This document shows, one piece after another, positions 44,486 through 53,957 of a stretch of DNA of 64,000 nt. Every line of letters starts with the position of its first letter. Within the stretch, counting starts at the first letter, position 1. Below the pieces are notes generated by a model. That model worked only from the letters and a program-made list of their open reading frames with translations. It did not search any database and was not told the DNA's origin. The DNA comes from DATBQN01 sp963799925 (GTDB lineage Bacteria; Acidobacteriota; Thermoanaerobaculia; Multivoradales; UBA5704), in NCBI GenBank assembly GCA_963799925.1, contig CAWCYZ010000004.1:682001-746000 (forward strand), read 5' to 3'. The position numbers and the translations under genes were made by a program.

Positions 44486-45802
44486 TCAGTACCAGGTCCC
44501 GGTGCCGCCGAAGGTCACCCCGGCGCCGACGCTGGTGATGGAACGGTCGAAGCCGGGGAGGTTGGAGCGGAAGGCGGTGCGCGTCGCCCGCACGACGAGG
44601 GCGCTGCCGAGGCCGGGGAGGTTGAAACTGACCAGGGCGCCCCAGGAGCCGCTGGTGTCGCGGCGGTCGGGGACGGCGAGGGCGCCGCTCGCCGTGTAGC
44701 CCTGCCGGCCGGCCTCGGCGAAGGCGCGGACGCTGGTGCGCCAGCCGAGCTTGCGCTGCACCGCGATGCCGACCTGGTCGTCGCGCAGGTAGGAGTAGCC
44801 GTCGACGACCGAGTAGACCAGGTTGCGGCTGCCGTAGAGCCAGACGCTCAGCCGCTGGTCGGTGCGCAGGCCGACCGCCGCGTCCACCGTCGCGCCGTGG
44901 TAGGGGGCGAAGCTGGCGCCCGCCCGCGGCGCGAGCGAGCGCCGCGCCACCTGGATGCTGACGTAGAGGTCGGGGGCGTCGCGCCGGAGCTCGGCGAGAG
45001 GCGAGGTGCCGGAGTTGGAGCGGTCGAAGGGGCCGCCGCGCTGGACGAAGTCGACGGCGGAGCTCTGCGCGCCCAGCCCGAGCGACCAGCGCCGCGGCAG
45101 GTTCCAGCGCAGGCCGCCGGTGACGAGCGTCTCGTCGCGGTCGAGCGCCGCCAGGTCGGCGAGGCCGGAGGGGTGAGGGCCGGCGTCGCGGACGCGGCCG
45201 AGGTTGCGCACCGCGATCCGCACGGCCGAGCCGAAGAGGGAGAAGGCGCCGCCGAGCGGCACCTCGGCGCCGAGCTCGCCGGTGTCGGTCCGCGCGTGGA
45301 TCGCCTGCAGCACCTCGGGGGTGACGATCTGCTGCTCCTGATCGCGCACCGCCGTCGCCTCGAAGGTCAGGCGGTTGCCGAAGCCGAAGGCGCCGATGCC
45401 GTAGCGGCCATCGAGGCGCCGGCGGTCGGCCAGGTCGCGCCACCAGACGTACTCGGGGAGGGCGTGCGCCGCCCAGGTGAGCTTGGGGCCGGTCCGCAGG
45501 TAGGCGCGGAGGCCGGCGCCGGCGGTCGCCGTGAGGTCGCCGGTCCCCTGGCCGGCGGTGCCGAGGGCGTTGTCGACGTAGTCGACGTTCTTGACCCCCA
45601 CCCAGGGCTCGGCGTGGACCGGGCCGAGGCGCCAGCGCGCCGCCGCGACGGCGTTCTCGAGCGCCCTCTTGCGGCTCTCCGGCCGCCCCGGCGGCCCCCC
45701 CGGCGTCCTATACTGGTCGAACTGAGCCTCGATACGGCCGGCGCCCAGGGCGGCCATCCAGCCGAGCGCGATAGCGGCAAGGGTGCGGCTGCGGTTTCGC
45801 AC
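44486..45802 (-). CDS. Outer-membrane beta-barrel protein of the export locus
   Basis: The 438-residue product has a signal peptide (about residues 1-26, ending RIEAQ). The rest is a long series of amphipathic beta strands with alternating hydrophobic residues, ending in an aromatic residue (GTGTWY), the usual outer-membrane insertion signal. It is likely the outer-membrane barrel that works with the Wza-like protein, as barrel proteins often do in Myxococcota and Acidobacteriota EPS loci. The gap to the next gene is 83 bases and shows nothing notable. Confidence 0.7.
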   Translation of the reverse strand: MRNRSRTLAAIALGWMAALGAGRIEAQFDQYRTPGGPPGRPESRKRALENAVAAARWRLGPVHAEPWVGVKNVDYVDNALGTAGQGTGDLTATAGAGLRAYLRTGPKLTWAAHALPEYVWWRDLADRRRLDGRYGIGAFGFGNRLTFEATAVRDQEQQIVTPEVLQAIHARTDTGELGAEVPLGGAFSLFGSAVRIAVRNLGRVRDAGPHPSGLADLAALDRDETLVTGGLRWNLPRRWSLGLGAQSSAVDFVQRGGPFDRSNSGTSPLAELRRDAPDLYVSIQVARRSLAPRAGASFAPYHGATVDAAVGLRTDQRLSVWLYGSRNLVYSVVDGYSYLRDDQVGIAVQRKLGWRTSVRAFAEAGRQGYTASGALAVPDRRDTSGSWGALVSFNLPGLGSALVVRATRTAFRSNLPGFDRSITSVGAGVTFGGTGTWY

Positions 45803-45867
45803 GGTGCCTCGGGTCCTCCCGCGGGCGGACCCGCAAGCGACGGTTCTCTGGGACGACGAATCGCGAC

Positions 45868-47415
45868 ATGATACGCCACGCCGACCGCCTGGTGACCGGC
45901 CTCCTGGCGCTCCTGCTCCTGTGGGCGCCGCTCCCCTTCGGCAGCGTCACGCCGCGCGGCGCGGCGGGGCTCGAGGCGGGCGCGTTCCTCGCCCTGGCGC
46001 TCGCCCTCGCCCTGGTCGGCGCGGCGCGGGCGGCGGGGGAGAGCGCGGCGCCGCGCCTCTCGGCCGCCCTGGCGCCGGTCGCCCTGCCGCTCGCCTCGCT
46101 CGCCGCCGTGGCGCTCTGGGGGGCGCTCCAGTCGCTCCCCTGGCCGGCGCCCCTCCTCGCCCGCCTCTCCCCCGAGCACGCGCGGCTCTTCGCCGGCGCC
46201 GGCGGCCTCCTCGCGGCGCGCGCCGCGGCTTTCCTGCCCGCCGGCGCCGCGCTCCGCCCCAGCCTGTCGCTCGCCGCCTCGGAGTCGCTCGCCGCCGCCC
46301 TCGCCTGGGCGGCGGCGGCCGCCGCGCTCGCCGCCGCCGCGCTGCTCGGCCGCGAGCGCTGGAACCGCCGGCTGCTGGGGGCCGCGCTCGGCGCGGCGGC
46401 GGCCTTCCAGGTGTTCTTCGGGGCGCGCGGCTGGTCGTCGCGGGGCACGCTCCTCTGGGGGGTCGAGGTGCCGGGGACGCCGCGCCTGCGCGGCAGCTTC
46501 ATCGACCCGGACCACCTGGCGCTCTATCTGGAGATCGCTCTCGCGGCCGCCTTCGCCTGGGGGTGGTGGGCGGCGCGGCGGGCGCGCCACGAGCCCCCGG
46601 TCGAGCGCCGGGTGATGTGGCTGGCGCCGCCGATCCTCCTCTGGCTGACGCTCTTCGCCGGGCTCGCCTTCACCGGCTCGCGCGCCGGGCTGGTCGCCGG
46701 GGTGGCGGCGGTCGCCGTCCAGGGGCTGCTGCTGGCGACCGCCGACCGCCGGCCCGGCCTGGCGCTCGCCGGCACCGCGGCGGCGGTCGTCGGCGTCGGG
46801 GTGGTGGCGGCGATCGGGCTGCAGGAGGGGCTGGGGCGGCTGCTCTCGACCCCGGTCGACATCACCTGGGGGGCGCGGCGGACGGTGTGGGCGGCCACCT
46901 GGGGGCTGGTGCGCCGCTTCCCGTGGACCGGCGCCGGCCTCGGCGCCTTCCGCGAGGCCTTCCCCCTGGTGCAGCCGGCCGACCTCGCCGGCACCTGGCG
47001 GCACGCCCACAACGACCTGCTCGAGCTGCTGGCGACCGCTGGCCTGATCGGCGCCGCCCTGGCAGTCCCCGGGCTCCTCGCCCTGGGGCGCCGGCTCGCC
47101 ATGGTGCTGCGCGACGGCCGGCGCTCGGAGGACCGGGCGGCGGGGCTCGCGGCGCTGGGCGCGCTCGCCGCGGTCGCGGTCCACGAGCTGCTCGACTTCG
47201 GCCTGACGATCCCCGCCAACGCCTTCACCCTCGCCGTCCTGGTCGGCGCCGCGGCCTCAGCGCGCACCGCCGGCGGGAGCGGCCCCGGCGAGCACGAGCG
47301 CCACCGCGCCGGGGGTGACCGCGCCGCCGCCGACGCTCTCGACCTCGAGCCGGTGAAGCCCGGCGGCGAGGGGAGTGGCGAGCGTCACCGCCGCCCCCGG
47401 CAGCGCCGGCGCTGA
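45868..47415 (+). CDS. O-antigen ligase/polymerase-like membrane protein
   Basis: The 515-residue product has about twelve hydrophobic helices. LAFTGSRAGLVAGV and WRHAHNDLLELLATAGLIG are Wzy_C/WaaL signature regions. It is transcribed divergently from the barrel gene, with only 65 bases between starts. The last 50 residues are Gly/Arg-rich and overlap the 3' end of the convergent TPR gene (47257-47415), so the natural C-terminus may be near 47260. Confidence 0.75.
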   Translation: MIRHADRLVTGLLALLLLWAPLPFGSVTPRGAAGLEAGAFLALALALALVGAARAAGESAAPRLSAALAPVALPLASLAAVALWGALQSLPWPAPLLARLSPEHARLFAGAGGLLAARAAAFLPAGAALRPSLSLAASESLAAALAWAAAAAALAAAALLGRERWNRRLLGAALGAAAAFQVFFGARGWSSRGTLLWGVEVPGTPRLRGSFIDPDHLALYLEIALAAAFAWGWWAARRARHEPPVERRVMWLAPPILLWLTLFAGLAFTGSRAGLVAGVAAVAVQGLLLATADRRPGLALAGTAAAVVGVGVVAAIGLQEGLGRLLSTPVDITWGARRTVWAATWGLVRRFPWTGAGLGAFREAFPLVQPADLAGTWRHAHNDLLELLATAGLIGAALAVPGLLALGRRLAMVLRDGRRSEDRAAGLAALGALAAVAVHELLDFGLTIPANAFTLAVLVGAAASARTAGGSGPGEHERHRAGGDRAAADALDLEPVKPGGEGSGERHRRPRQRRR

Positions 47416-48954
47416 GCCGAGCACCGCGTCGTCCAGCCGCACCTCGACGAGCGCCCCGCCGGCCGGCGCCTGGGCGACCTCGATGCGCAGGCCGGCGGCG
47501 TCGGCGGCGGTGAGGAGGTTGAGGCGCGCGACACTGCCCGTCCAGCCCCAGGCGGTCGGCGGCCAGGCGGTCGCGGCGAGCTGGCGCAGGCGCTCCTCGG
47601 CCTGCGCCTGGGCGGCCGGGTCGCCCACCGCCTGCGCCACCTCGCGGCGGGCGCGCCAGTAGGCCGCGCCGCGGCGGCCGCCGTCGACCTGGTCGAGCGC
47701 CGTGCTCGCCTCGGCGGTGCGGCCGGCGTCGGCCAGGACGCGCGCCTTCTCGACGAAGTAGGGCGCCCAGGCCGCGGCGTCCTCCGGCTCGGCGTGCCGC
47801 TCGAGCTGCTCGGCGCGGGCGAGCTCGCCGCCGAGCACGGCGGCCTGGGCGGCCTCCGCCGGCGGCAGGTCGCGGCAGAAGCGGGCGAGGCGGCGCAGCG
47901 CCTGCGGCCCCAGCGGGCAGCCGGCGACCTGGCAGCGGTCGAGCACCCAGGCGAGCTGCCGGCCGAGCTTCGCGGCGGTCGCCGCGTCGGCGACGCCGGG
48001 CGGGCACTCGTCCAAGGCGCGGCCGAGGAGGTCCTCGCGCCCGGCGCCGGGGGCGGCGCCCGCCGCAACGGCGAGGAAGCGCTCGCGGGCGCCGGCGTCG
48101 TCGCCGCGCGCCAGGCGCTCCTCGGCCTCGGCGAGCTCGGCGCGCAGGCGGCGCGCCACGGTGTGGGCGACGCGGCGGCGGGCGGCGCTCTCCCCCTCCC
48201 AGTCGCGGCGCTCGGCGAAGAGGGCGGCGACCCGCTGCCAGGCCTCCGGGTCGTCGGGCAGCAGAGAGAACGCCTCGGCGCGGCTCGCCGCCGCCTGCAG
48301 CCAGGGGACGACGAGGCCGCGGAACCCCTCGGGATCGGCGAGGGCGGCGGCCAGGACGCCCTTGGCCGCGGCGCGCTTGGCGGGCGTCATCGCCGGCCAG
48401 ATCTCGAGGTAGGCGGCGGCGAGGAAGCGGGCCGTCTCGCGGCGCGACGGGGCGAGCGCCAGGGCGGCCGCGAGCGGCGCCTCCCAGGCGGCGTAGCGCT
48501 GGAAGAGGCGCGGGTCGCGCGCCTCGGACCAGCCGAGGTAGGTGGCGGCGCCGAGGACCATCGCCGCGTCCCAGGTGGCGGGGCGGACGGCGAGCGCCGC
48601 GGCCGCGGCGTCGTTCGCCGCGGCGAGCCGCGCCGGGCCGGTTTCGCCGGTCGAGCCGGCGACGGCGGCGCGGCCGCCGGGCGCGAGCTCGGCGCCGAGG
48701 ACGGCGCGGGCGGCGGCGATCCGCGCCCGCTCGATGTCGGGCTCGCGGCGGAGCTCGGCGGCGAGGGAGGCGGAGAGCGGCGCGCCGCCGCCGACGAAGT
48801 CGGCGAGGCGCTCCTGGGCGGTCTCCCAACGGGCGCAGGAGCCGATCGCGGCGAGCGCCAGCGCGAGGGCGACGGCGACGAGGCCGAGGCGGAGAGCGGT
48901 GTCGATCCACCGGCCGGAGGGCCGGCGGGGCCGCGCGGCGGAGCTGGGGGGCAT
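47257..48954 (-). CDS. Membrane-anchored TPR-like protein with C-terminal beta domain
   Basis: The 565-residue product has one N-terminal membrane helix (about residues 20-42). A long run of Ala/Arg-rich helical pairs then resembles TPR or Sel1-like repeats. The C-terminal domain (residues about 460-565) looks beta-rich, for example LRIEVAQAPAGGALVEVRLD. The start is ATG 48954. It converges on the O-antigen-ligase-like gene. I infer a scaffold or polysaccharide-assembly role from position only. Confidence 0.55.
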   Translation of the reverse strand: MPPSSAARPRRPSGRWIDTALRLGLVAVALALALAAIGSCARWETAQERLADFVGGGAPLSASLAAELRREPDIERARIAAARAVLGAELAPGGRAAVAGSTGETGPARLAAANDAAAAALAVRPATWDAAMVLGAATYLGWSEARDPRLFQRYAAWEAPLAAALALAPSRRETARFLAAAYLEIWPAMTPAKRAAAKGVLAAALADPEGFRGLVVPWLQAAASRAEAFSLLPDDPEAWQRVAALFAERRDWEGESAARRRVAHTVARRLRAELAEAEERLARGDDAGARERFLAVAAGAAPGAGREDLLGRALDECPPGVADAATAAKLGRQLAWVLDRCQVAGCPLGPQALRRLARFCRDLPPAEAAQAAVLGGELARAEQLERHAEPEDAAAWAPYFVEKARVLADAGRTAEASTALDQVDGGRRGAAYWRARREVAQAVGDPAAQAQAEERLRQLAATAWPPTAWGWTGSVARLNLLTAADAAGLRIEVAQAPAGGALVEVRLDDAVLGSAPALPGAAVTLATPLAAGLHRLEVESVGGGAVTPGAVALVLAGAAPAGGAR

Positions 48955-49058
48955 GGAGAGCCGATGCTACCGCGAGTTGGCGCCGCGGGCACCGGGGCCG
49001 GCCTGAGGACAGTACCGCCGGATGGCGCACCGGGCGCTGCGCTATCCTGAATGGCGGC

Positions 49059-50351
49059 ATGCCCCCGCGCCGGATCCGTTTCCGTCCGCCGCCGGTCGCG
49101 CTCCCGGCGGGGCTCGGCTGGGCGCTGGCGCGCGCCTTCGGTCCGCCGGAGGCGCGCGTGGCGCCGCCGGCCGATCCCTTGGCGGCGATCGCGCTCGCCC
49201 GGCGCTTCGAGATCGCCGCGCGGCTCGCCGCGCGGCTGCCGCGGGAGCGCTGGGTGGAGGAGGTGGGAGAGCGGGGGGCCGCCGAGCTGCGCCGCGAGCG
49301 GAGCGCCGCGGTGGCCGCCGAGGTCCGCCTGCTCGATCTGGCGCGCGAGGTGGCGACAGCCGCCGCGGCCGCCGGCACCCCGGTCGCTCTCTTGAAGTTC
49401 GCCGCCCTGGCCGCCTCGGGCGCCGCGGCGCCGGGGAGCCGGCCGGCCTGCGACGTCGACCTGCTGGCGCCGGCGGCCGGCGCGGCGGCGCTGCAGGCGG
49501 CGCTCCTCGCCCGCGGCTGGTCGGCCTCGCCGCTCCCCGCCGGCGGCCACCAGCTCGCCGCCCTGGCGTCGCCGGCCGGGCCGGCCGTCGAGCTGCACCT
49601 GCATCTCCCCGGCGTCCGCCTGGGGCGCCGCGGCCGCTCGGCGACCTATGAAGACCTCGCGCGCGCCGGCCTCCTGGCGCCCCTCCCCGGTTGGCCGGCG
49701 GCGTGCCGGCTGCCCGCCCGCGAGGCGCTCGCCGCCCACGCGCTCGCCCACGGCATCGCCCAGCACGGCTTCGCGCCCGACGCCTACGGCCTGCTCAAGA
49801 TGCTCGGCGACCTCGTCGACCTCGGGATGGACGAGGCCCTCGCCGAGCGCGCCGGCGCCCTGGTGGCGGCCGACGTCGCGGCGGTGGAGGTGGCGGCGGC
49901 GCGCCGCCTGGCCGCGGCGCTCGCCGCGGGCGAGGACCTGGGTCCCCGCCTGGCGGCCGGCGCCGCGCCGGGCGAGCCGGCGGGGGAGATCGTCCTCCTG
50001 CGCCACGCCCTCGCCGGCCGGCTCGACCCCCGCTACCGGGCGGCCATGAAGCTCCGCCGCCGCCCGCAGCCGGGGGACGGGCCGCGCGCCCTCGCCGCGG
50101 CGCGCGCGGTGTGGGACGCGGTCTTCCTCTCCCGCGCCCAGGTGGCGGCGATCTACGGCCGGCCGGCCGGCCGCTGGGGCTACCTCGGCCGCCGGCTGGC
50201 GCGGCCGTTCGACCTCGCCCTCCGGCTCGCCGCCTACGCCGCCGGCAGCGTGGCCCGGCGGCGCGGCGCACCGCGCGGGGCGCGCCGGAGCCCGGTCCCG
50301 GAGCCCGATCCGGCACCGCCGGGGGCCTCCCGTATACTGCCGCCGCCATGA
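49059..50351 (+). CDS. Nucleotidyltransferase family protein (NTP_transf_5 type)
   Basis: The 430-residue product has VALLKFAALAASG followed by ACDVDLLAP, the conserved Lys region and DxD pair of the NTP_transf_5 family. Further on come VELHLHLPGV and CRLPAREALAAHALAHG. Family members often sit beside HprK-related kinases and PqqD-like proteins (HPr-rel-A loci, some lasso-peptide clusters), where they modify a phosphorylated peptide or sugar; such genes follow within 3 kb here. The ATG 49059 start lies in a 104-base divergent gap. The stop overlaps the next start (ATGA). Confidence 0.75.
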   Translation: MPPRRIRFRPPPVALPAGLGWALARAFGPPEARVAPPADPLAAIALARRFEIAARLAARLPRERWVEEVGERGAAELRRERSAAVAAEVRLLDLAREVATAAAAAGTPVALLKFAALAASGAAAPGSRPACDVDLLAPAAGAAALQAALLARGWSASPLPAGGHQLAALASPAGPAVELHLHLPGVRLGRRGRSATYEDLARAGLLAPLPGWPAACRLPAREALAAHALAHGIAQHGFAPDAYGLLKMLGDLVDLGMDEALAERAGALVAADVAAVEVAAARRLAAALAAGEDLGPRLAAGAAPGEPAGEIVLLRHALAGRLDPRYRAAMKLRRRPQPGDGPRALAAARAVWDAVFLSRAQVAAIYGRPAGRWGYLGRRLARPFDLALRLAAYAAGSVARRRGAPRGARRSPVPEPDPAPPGASRILPPP

Positions 50352-51770
50352 AGCGCACCAGCGGGAGAGCGGCGGCCCGGCGCCCCCCGGCCGGGCCCCG
50401 GCCCGGCTCCCGGCCCAGCTCCCGGCCAGCGGCGCGGCCCCTCGCCCGGCCGCCGGCGGTCCAGGCGGCGGAGGTCGCGCTCTGGCTCCTGGTCTTCGTG
50501 CCGCCGCTCCTCGTCCTGCCCGCGGCGCGGGAGTCGTTCCGCCTCCCCAAGCTGATGCTCGCGGAGTGGCTGGGGCTCGCCTCGCTCCTCGCCCTCGCTT
50601 TCCGGCTGCGCGAGGTGCAGGCGGTGCGCTGGGCCGACCTGGCGCGCCGGCCCGTCCTGCGCGCCGTCGTGCCGCTCGTCCTCGTGGCGCTCGCCGGGCT
50701 CGCCGTCCCCCGCCACCCGCTCCACCTGCGCCAGGCGCTCGCCGATCTCGCGATCGGCGCCGCCTGCCTGGCCGGCTGGAGCCTCGGGCTCGAGGCGGAG
50801 CGGCTGCGGCGCCTCCTCGACCTCATGCTGTGGCCGGCGGCCGCCCTGGCGCTCTTCGGCATCCTGCAATTCCACGGCGCCTACCGGCCGCTGCAGTTCC
50901 TCGGGCTCGCCGCCGGCTCGCGCCTCGCCGTCACCTCCTTCGCCGGCAACCCGGGCGACCTCGCGGCGTACCTCGTCCTCCCCTGCCTCCTCGCCCAGCG
51001 GAAGCTGGCGCGCGCCTCGGGCGCCGAGTGCTGGGGGGCCGCCGCCGTCCTCGCCCTCGTGGTCTACGCCCTGGCGGCGACCCAGACCTTGGCCGCCCTC
51101 GCCGCGGCGGCGGTGGGCTCGGCGGTGCTCTGGGGGATGCGCCTGCCGCTGCGCCGGCGGCTCGGGGCGGCCGCCGCCGCCGCCGGCGGCGGCGGCCGCG
51201 GTCCTCCTCCTCGTCGCCGCCCTGCCGCCGCTCCGCGCCCGCGTCGCCGCCAAGACCCGCGAGGTGCGCGCCGGCGACTGGAACGCCGTCCTCTCCGGGC
51301 GCCTGGACGGCTGGCGGACGGCGGCCTTCCTGCTCGCCGAGCACCCGCTGGCGGGGGTGGGGCAGGGGGGGTTCCGCGCCGAGTTCGCGCCCGCCAAGCT
51401 CGCCCTCCTCGACCGCGGCGTCCCCTTCTACCCCGATCAGCCCAACGCCAGCTTCGCCAACGCGCACAACGAGCTGCTCGAGGTGGGGGCCGACCTCGGC
51501 TGGCCCGGCCTCGCCGCCCTCGCCTGGGGGCTCGGCATGCTGTGGGCCGCTCTGCGCCGGCTGCGGGACGGCGAGCGGGAGGCCGGCGGGTCCGCCGGCG
51601 AAACCGGCGCCGGCGCGCTCGCCTGGGCGGGGACGGCGGCGCTCGCCGTCCTCTCCATCGCCCAGTTCCCCTTCCGCCTCGCCTTGGTCGCCTTCCCGGC
51701 GCTCCTCTTCCTCGCCTGGATCTTCCGCGCCGCCGCCGAGGCGGCGGCGCCGGAGGACGCCCCGGCATGA
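50348..51770 (+). CDS. O-antigen ligase/polymerase-like membrane protein, frameshifted
   Basis: ATG 50348 opens a Pro/Arg/Ser-rich cytoplasmic segment of about 40 residues, then several membrane helices follow. Near 51180-51195, in a (GCC)n run, the frame changes. The second frame continues through VLLLVAALPPLRARVAAKT and carries HPLAGVGQGGFRAEF and NAHNELLEVGADLGWPG, the Wzy_C signature. Two further helices end the protein at 51770. About 474 residues in total, the third ligase/polymerase homologue in the window. Confidence 0.7.
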
Positions 51771-52231
51771 GCGCGGCGGTGTCCGGCCGCGCCCTCGCCT
51801 GGGTCCTCGCCGGGCTGCTCGCCCTGGCCCTCCTCGGGCAGACGGTCCGCGCCGAGCGGCGGATCGCCGCGGACCGGCTGCTCGGCACCGTCGAGGCGCT
51901 GTCACTCGCCGCGGCGACCAGCGGCCGCGCTCCCGCCGGGCTCCTCGCCGCCAACCTGGCGGCCCTCGACCGCGCCGCCGAGCTCGATCCGGTGGAGGTC
52001 GAGATCCTGGTCGCCCGCGGCGGCCAGTTCCTGCTCTTCGGCCGCGCCGAGGCGGCGCTCGGCCCCTACCAGCGGGCGCTCGCGCTGGAGCCCCATCCCG
52101 AGATCTACCTCGACCTCGCCCGCGCCTATCTCGTCCTCGGCGACGCCGAGCGGGCGCGCGCCAACCTCGATCTCGCGCTGCGCCTGAGCCCGTGGCTGCG
52201 CCCGCAGGCGCCGCCCGGCCTCGCCCCGTGA
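51767..52231 (+). CDS. Small membrane-anchored TPR protein
   Basis: The 154-residue product has an N-terminal helix (ALAWVLAGLLALALLGQ). Two or three TPR-like helix pairs follow, including ALGPYQRALALEPHPEIYL and ARAYLVLGDAERARANLDLA. ATG 51767 overlaps the O-antigen-ligase-like stop (ATGA), and its stop overlaps the peptidase start (GTGA). It could tether partner proteins of the ligase. Confidence 0.65.
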   Translation: MSAAVSGRALAWVLAGLLALALLGQTVRAERRIAADRLLGTVEALSLAAATSGRAPAGLLAANLAALDRAAELDPVEVEILVARGGQFLLFGRAEAALGPYQRALALEPHPEIYLDLARAYLVLGDAERARANLDLALRLSPWLRPQAPPGLAP

Positions 52232-52671
52232 GGATACCGATGGACGGGGATCGCGCGCCGCGGCTCCGCCGCCTGCTGCGCGGCGCGCGCGAGCTGGCGG
52301 CCGAGCGGCCGCTCGCCGCCACCGTGCGCGGCGGCTCGATGGCGCCGCTCCTCGCCGACGGCGACCGGGTGGAGCTGGCGCCGGCGCGCTGGCCGCTGCC
52401 CGGCGACGTCGTCGCCTTCCAGGCCGTCGACGGCCGGCTCGTCGTGCACCGCCTGCTCGGCTACCGCTGGTGGGCGGGAGGGCTCGCCTGCGTCACCCAG
52501 GGCGACGCGAGCCCCGACCCCGACCCGCCGGTGCCGCGCCGCCGGCTGCTCGGCAAGGTGGTCGCCCCGGCCGGCGCCCTGCCCTCGCTCGCCGTCCGGG
52601 CCGGCGCCGCCGGCGCCTTCCTGCGGCGGGGCCTCCGCAAGCTGGCCCGCGGCCTGGGGCGCGGCGCTTAG
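52228..52671 (+). CDS. S26-family signal-peptidase-like protein (Sec11-type Ser/His)
   Basis: The 147-residue product from GTG 52228 (ATG 52240 is an alternative) has VRGGSMAPLLADGDRV with the nucleophile Ser. GDVVAF follows, then LVVHRLLGY, with His where bacterial signal peptidase I has Lys, and TQGDASPDPD (box E). This Ser-His arrangement is that of Sec11/archaeal and sporulation-type signal peptidases. No strong N-terminal membrane helix is visible, which is unusual. It is co-transcribed with the HprK-like/PqqD/radical SAM genes, so peptide leader cleavage is a reasonable hypothesis. Confidence 0.7.
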   Translation: MRIPMDGDRAPRLRRLLRGARELAAERPLAATVRGGSMAPLLADGDRVELAPARWPLPGDVVAFQAVDGRLVVHRLLGYRWWAGGLACVTQGDASPDPDPPVPRRRLLGKVVAPAGALPSLAVRAGAAGAFLRRGLRKLARGLGRGA

Positions 52672-52677
52672 AGCACG

Positions 52678-53625
52678 GTGGCTGACCTGAGCTTCGGCGC
52701 CCGCTTCCTCGCCTTCCCCGACCTCTTCCCCGCCCGCCGCGGCGGCGAGAGCTGGGGGGACCGCCGCCTGTTCCTCGATCTGCCGGGCGGCCCCTACCTC
52801 GCCGCCGGGCTGTCGGCGGCGCAGGCGGCGGCGGCCGCGGAGCGCTTCGGGGAGATCTGCCGTCCGGCGCGCGGAGCGGAGAGAGCCGCCGTCGAGACCC
52901 GGCTCTTCGCCGTCTCGGCGGCCGAGTTCCTCGCCGTCGACACCCGCGGCTGGGAGTACGCGCTGGACTTCGATCACCAGCCGGCGGCGGTCCGCCTGGC
53001 GGGGCTGCAGCTCATGGCCCGCCTCGACTGGGCGCCCGGCCTCGCGGCGGCGCTCTGGACGTCCGAGGACGGCGGCGCGCCGGGCGACCTCTTCCCGGGG
53101 ATCTTCGAGAACTTCCTGCGCGTCGTCGTCGCCTACCGCCTGGTCGAGGTCGGCGGGCTCGTCGTCCACTGCGCCGGGGTGGTCGACGGCGATGCCGCCT
53201 ACCTGTTCCTCGGCCGCTCCGGGGCGGGGAAGACGACGCTCTCGCGCCTCTCCGAGGCCGCCGGGCGGACGGTCCTCTCGGACGACCTGAACGCCCTGCT
53301 GCCGGCGGCCGGCGCCTCCCGCCCGCGGGTCGAGAAGCTCCCCTTCACCGGCGACGTCGGCGACCGCCGGCGCGGCGCGCCGCCCTTCCCGCTGGCGGCG
53401 CTCCTGCGCCTCGAGAAGGCGCCGGAAAACACCCTCCGGCCGCTCTCGAAGGCCGGCGCCGCGGCGCAGCTCCTCGCCTGCGCCCCCTTCGTCAACGTCG
53501 ACCCGCACCGCCGCGAGCGGGTGGCGTCGATCGCCGCCGAGCTGGCGGCCGCGGCGCCCGCCGGCGTCCTCGCCTTTTCCCTCGCCGGCGGCTTCTGGAG
53601 TATCGTGGCGGCACACTACCGATGA
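52678..53625 (+). CDS. HprK-related kinase (HPr-rel-A-like)
   Basis: The 315-residue product from GTG 52678 has a C-terminal P-loop domain of the HPr kinase type. GRSGAGKTT (residues 179-187) is followed by LSDDLNALLPA and VEKLPFTGDV. The preceding residues VVHCAGVV match the HprK-like strand before the P-loop. The N-terminal domain differs from true HprK and there is no PTS nearby. Relatives act with PqqD-like proteins, as in HPr-rel-A loci and as lasso-peptide precursor kinases. It overlaps the PqqD gene by 4 bases. Confidence 0.8.
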   Translation: MADLSFGARFLAFPDLFPARRGGESWGDRRLFLDLPGGPYLAAGLSAAQAAAAAERFGEICRPARGAERAAVETRLFAVSAAEFLAVDTRGWEYALDFDHQPAAVRLAGLQLMARLDWAPGLAAALWTSEDGGAPGDLFPGIFENFLRVVVAYRLVEVGGLVVHCAGVVDGDAAYLFLGRSGAGKTTLSRLSEAAGRTVLSDDLNALLPAAGASRPRVEKLPFTGDVGDRRRGAPPFPLAALLRLEKAPENTLRPLSKAGAAAQLLACAPFVNVDPHRRERVASIAAELAAAAPAGVLAFSLAGGFWSIVAAHYR

Positions 53626-53957
53626 GCGCCCTCGATACGGCGGCCCCCGTGGCCGAGCCCGAGATCCAACTCACCACCGTGCTGCGGCGGCGGGCCGACG
53701 TGCGCTTCCGCATCGTCGAGGGCGAGGCGGTCGTCGTGCTCCAGGAGGCGGCCGAGGTGCTGGTGCTCAACGAGACCGCCTCGCGCCTGCTGGCGCTGGC
53801 CGACGGCGCGGCCCCGCTCGCCGCCATCGCGGCGGCGCTCGCGGCCGAGTACGAGGTGGCGCCCGAGGTGCTGGCGGAGGACCTCGTCGCCGGCGCCCGC
53901 GAGCTCGCCGCGGCGGGCCTCCTCGAGACGGCGGCGGCCGGCGGAGGCGGGCGATGA
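53622..53957 (+). CDS. PqqD-like peptide-binding (RRE) protein
   Basis: The 111-residue product has a winged-helix RRE/PqqD pattern: strand RFRIVEGEAVVVLQEAAEVLVLNETA, here split in reading as RFRIVEGE, VVVLQ and VLVLNETASRLLAL. Helices AIAAALAAEYEVAPEVLAED and ARELAAAGLLE follow. PqqD-family proteins bind the leader of a precursor peptide and present it to a modifying enzyme. It sits between the HprK-like kinase and the radical SAM gene, with 4-base overlaps on both sides. Confidence 0.85.
   Translation: MSALDTAAPVAEPEIQLTTVLRRRADVRFRIVEGEAVVVLQEAAEVLVLNETASRLLALADGAAPLAAIAAALAAEYEVAPEVLAEDLVAGARELAAAGLLETAAAGGGGR

Noticed and set aside
52228..52671. Exosortase/archaeosortase system
   Set aside because: The peptidase here is S26-like with Ser-Met and His-Arg boxes. 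No multi-helix exosortase with its Cys/Arg/His triad and no PEP-CTERM tail were found.
52678..53625. True HPr kinase/phosphorylase of the phosphotransferase system
   Set aside because: No HPr or PTS genes are nearby, the N-terminal domain differs, and the immediate partners are PqqD and radical SAM genes.
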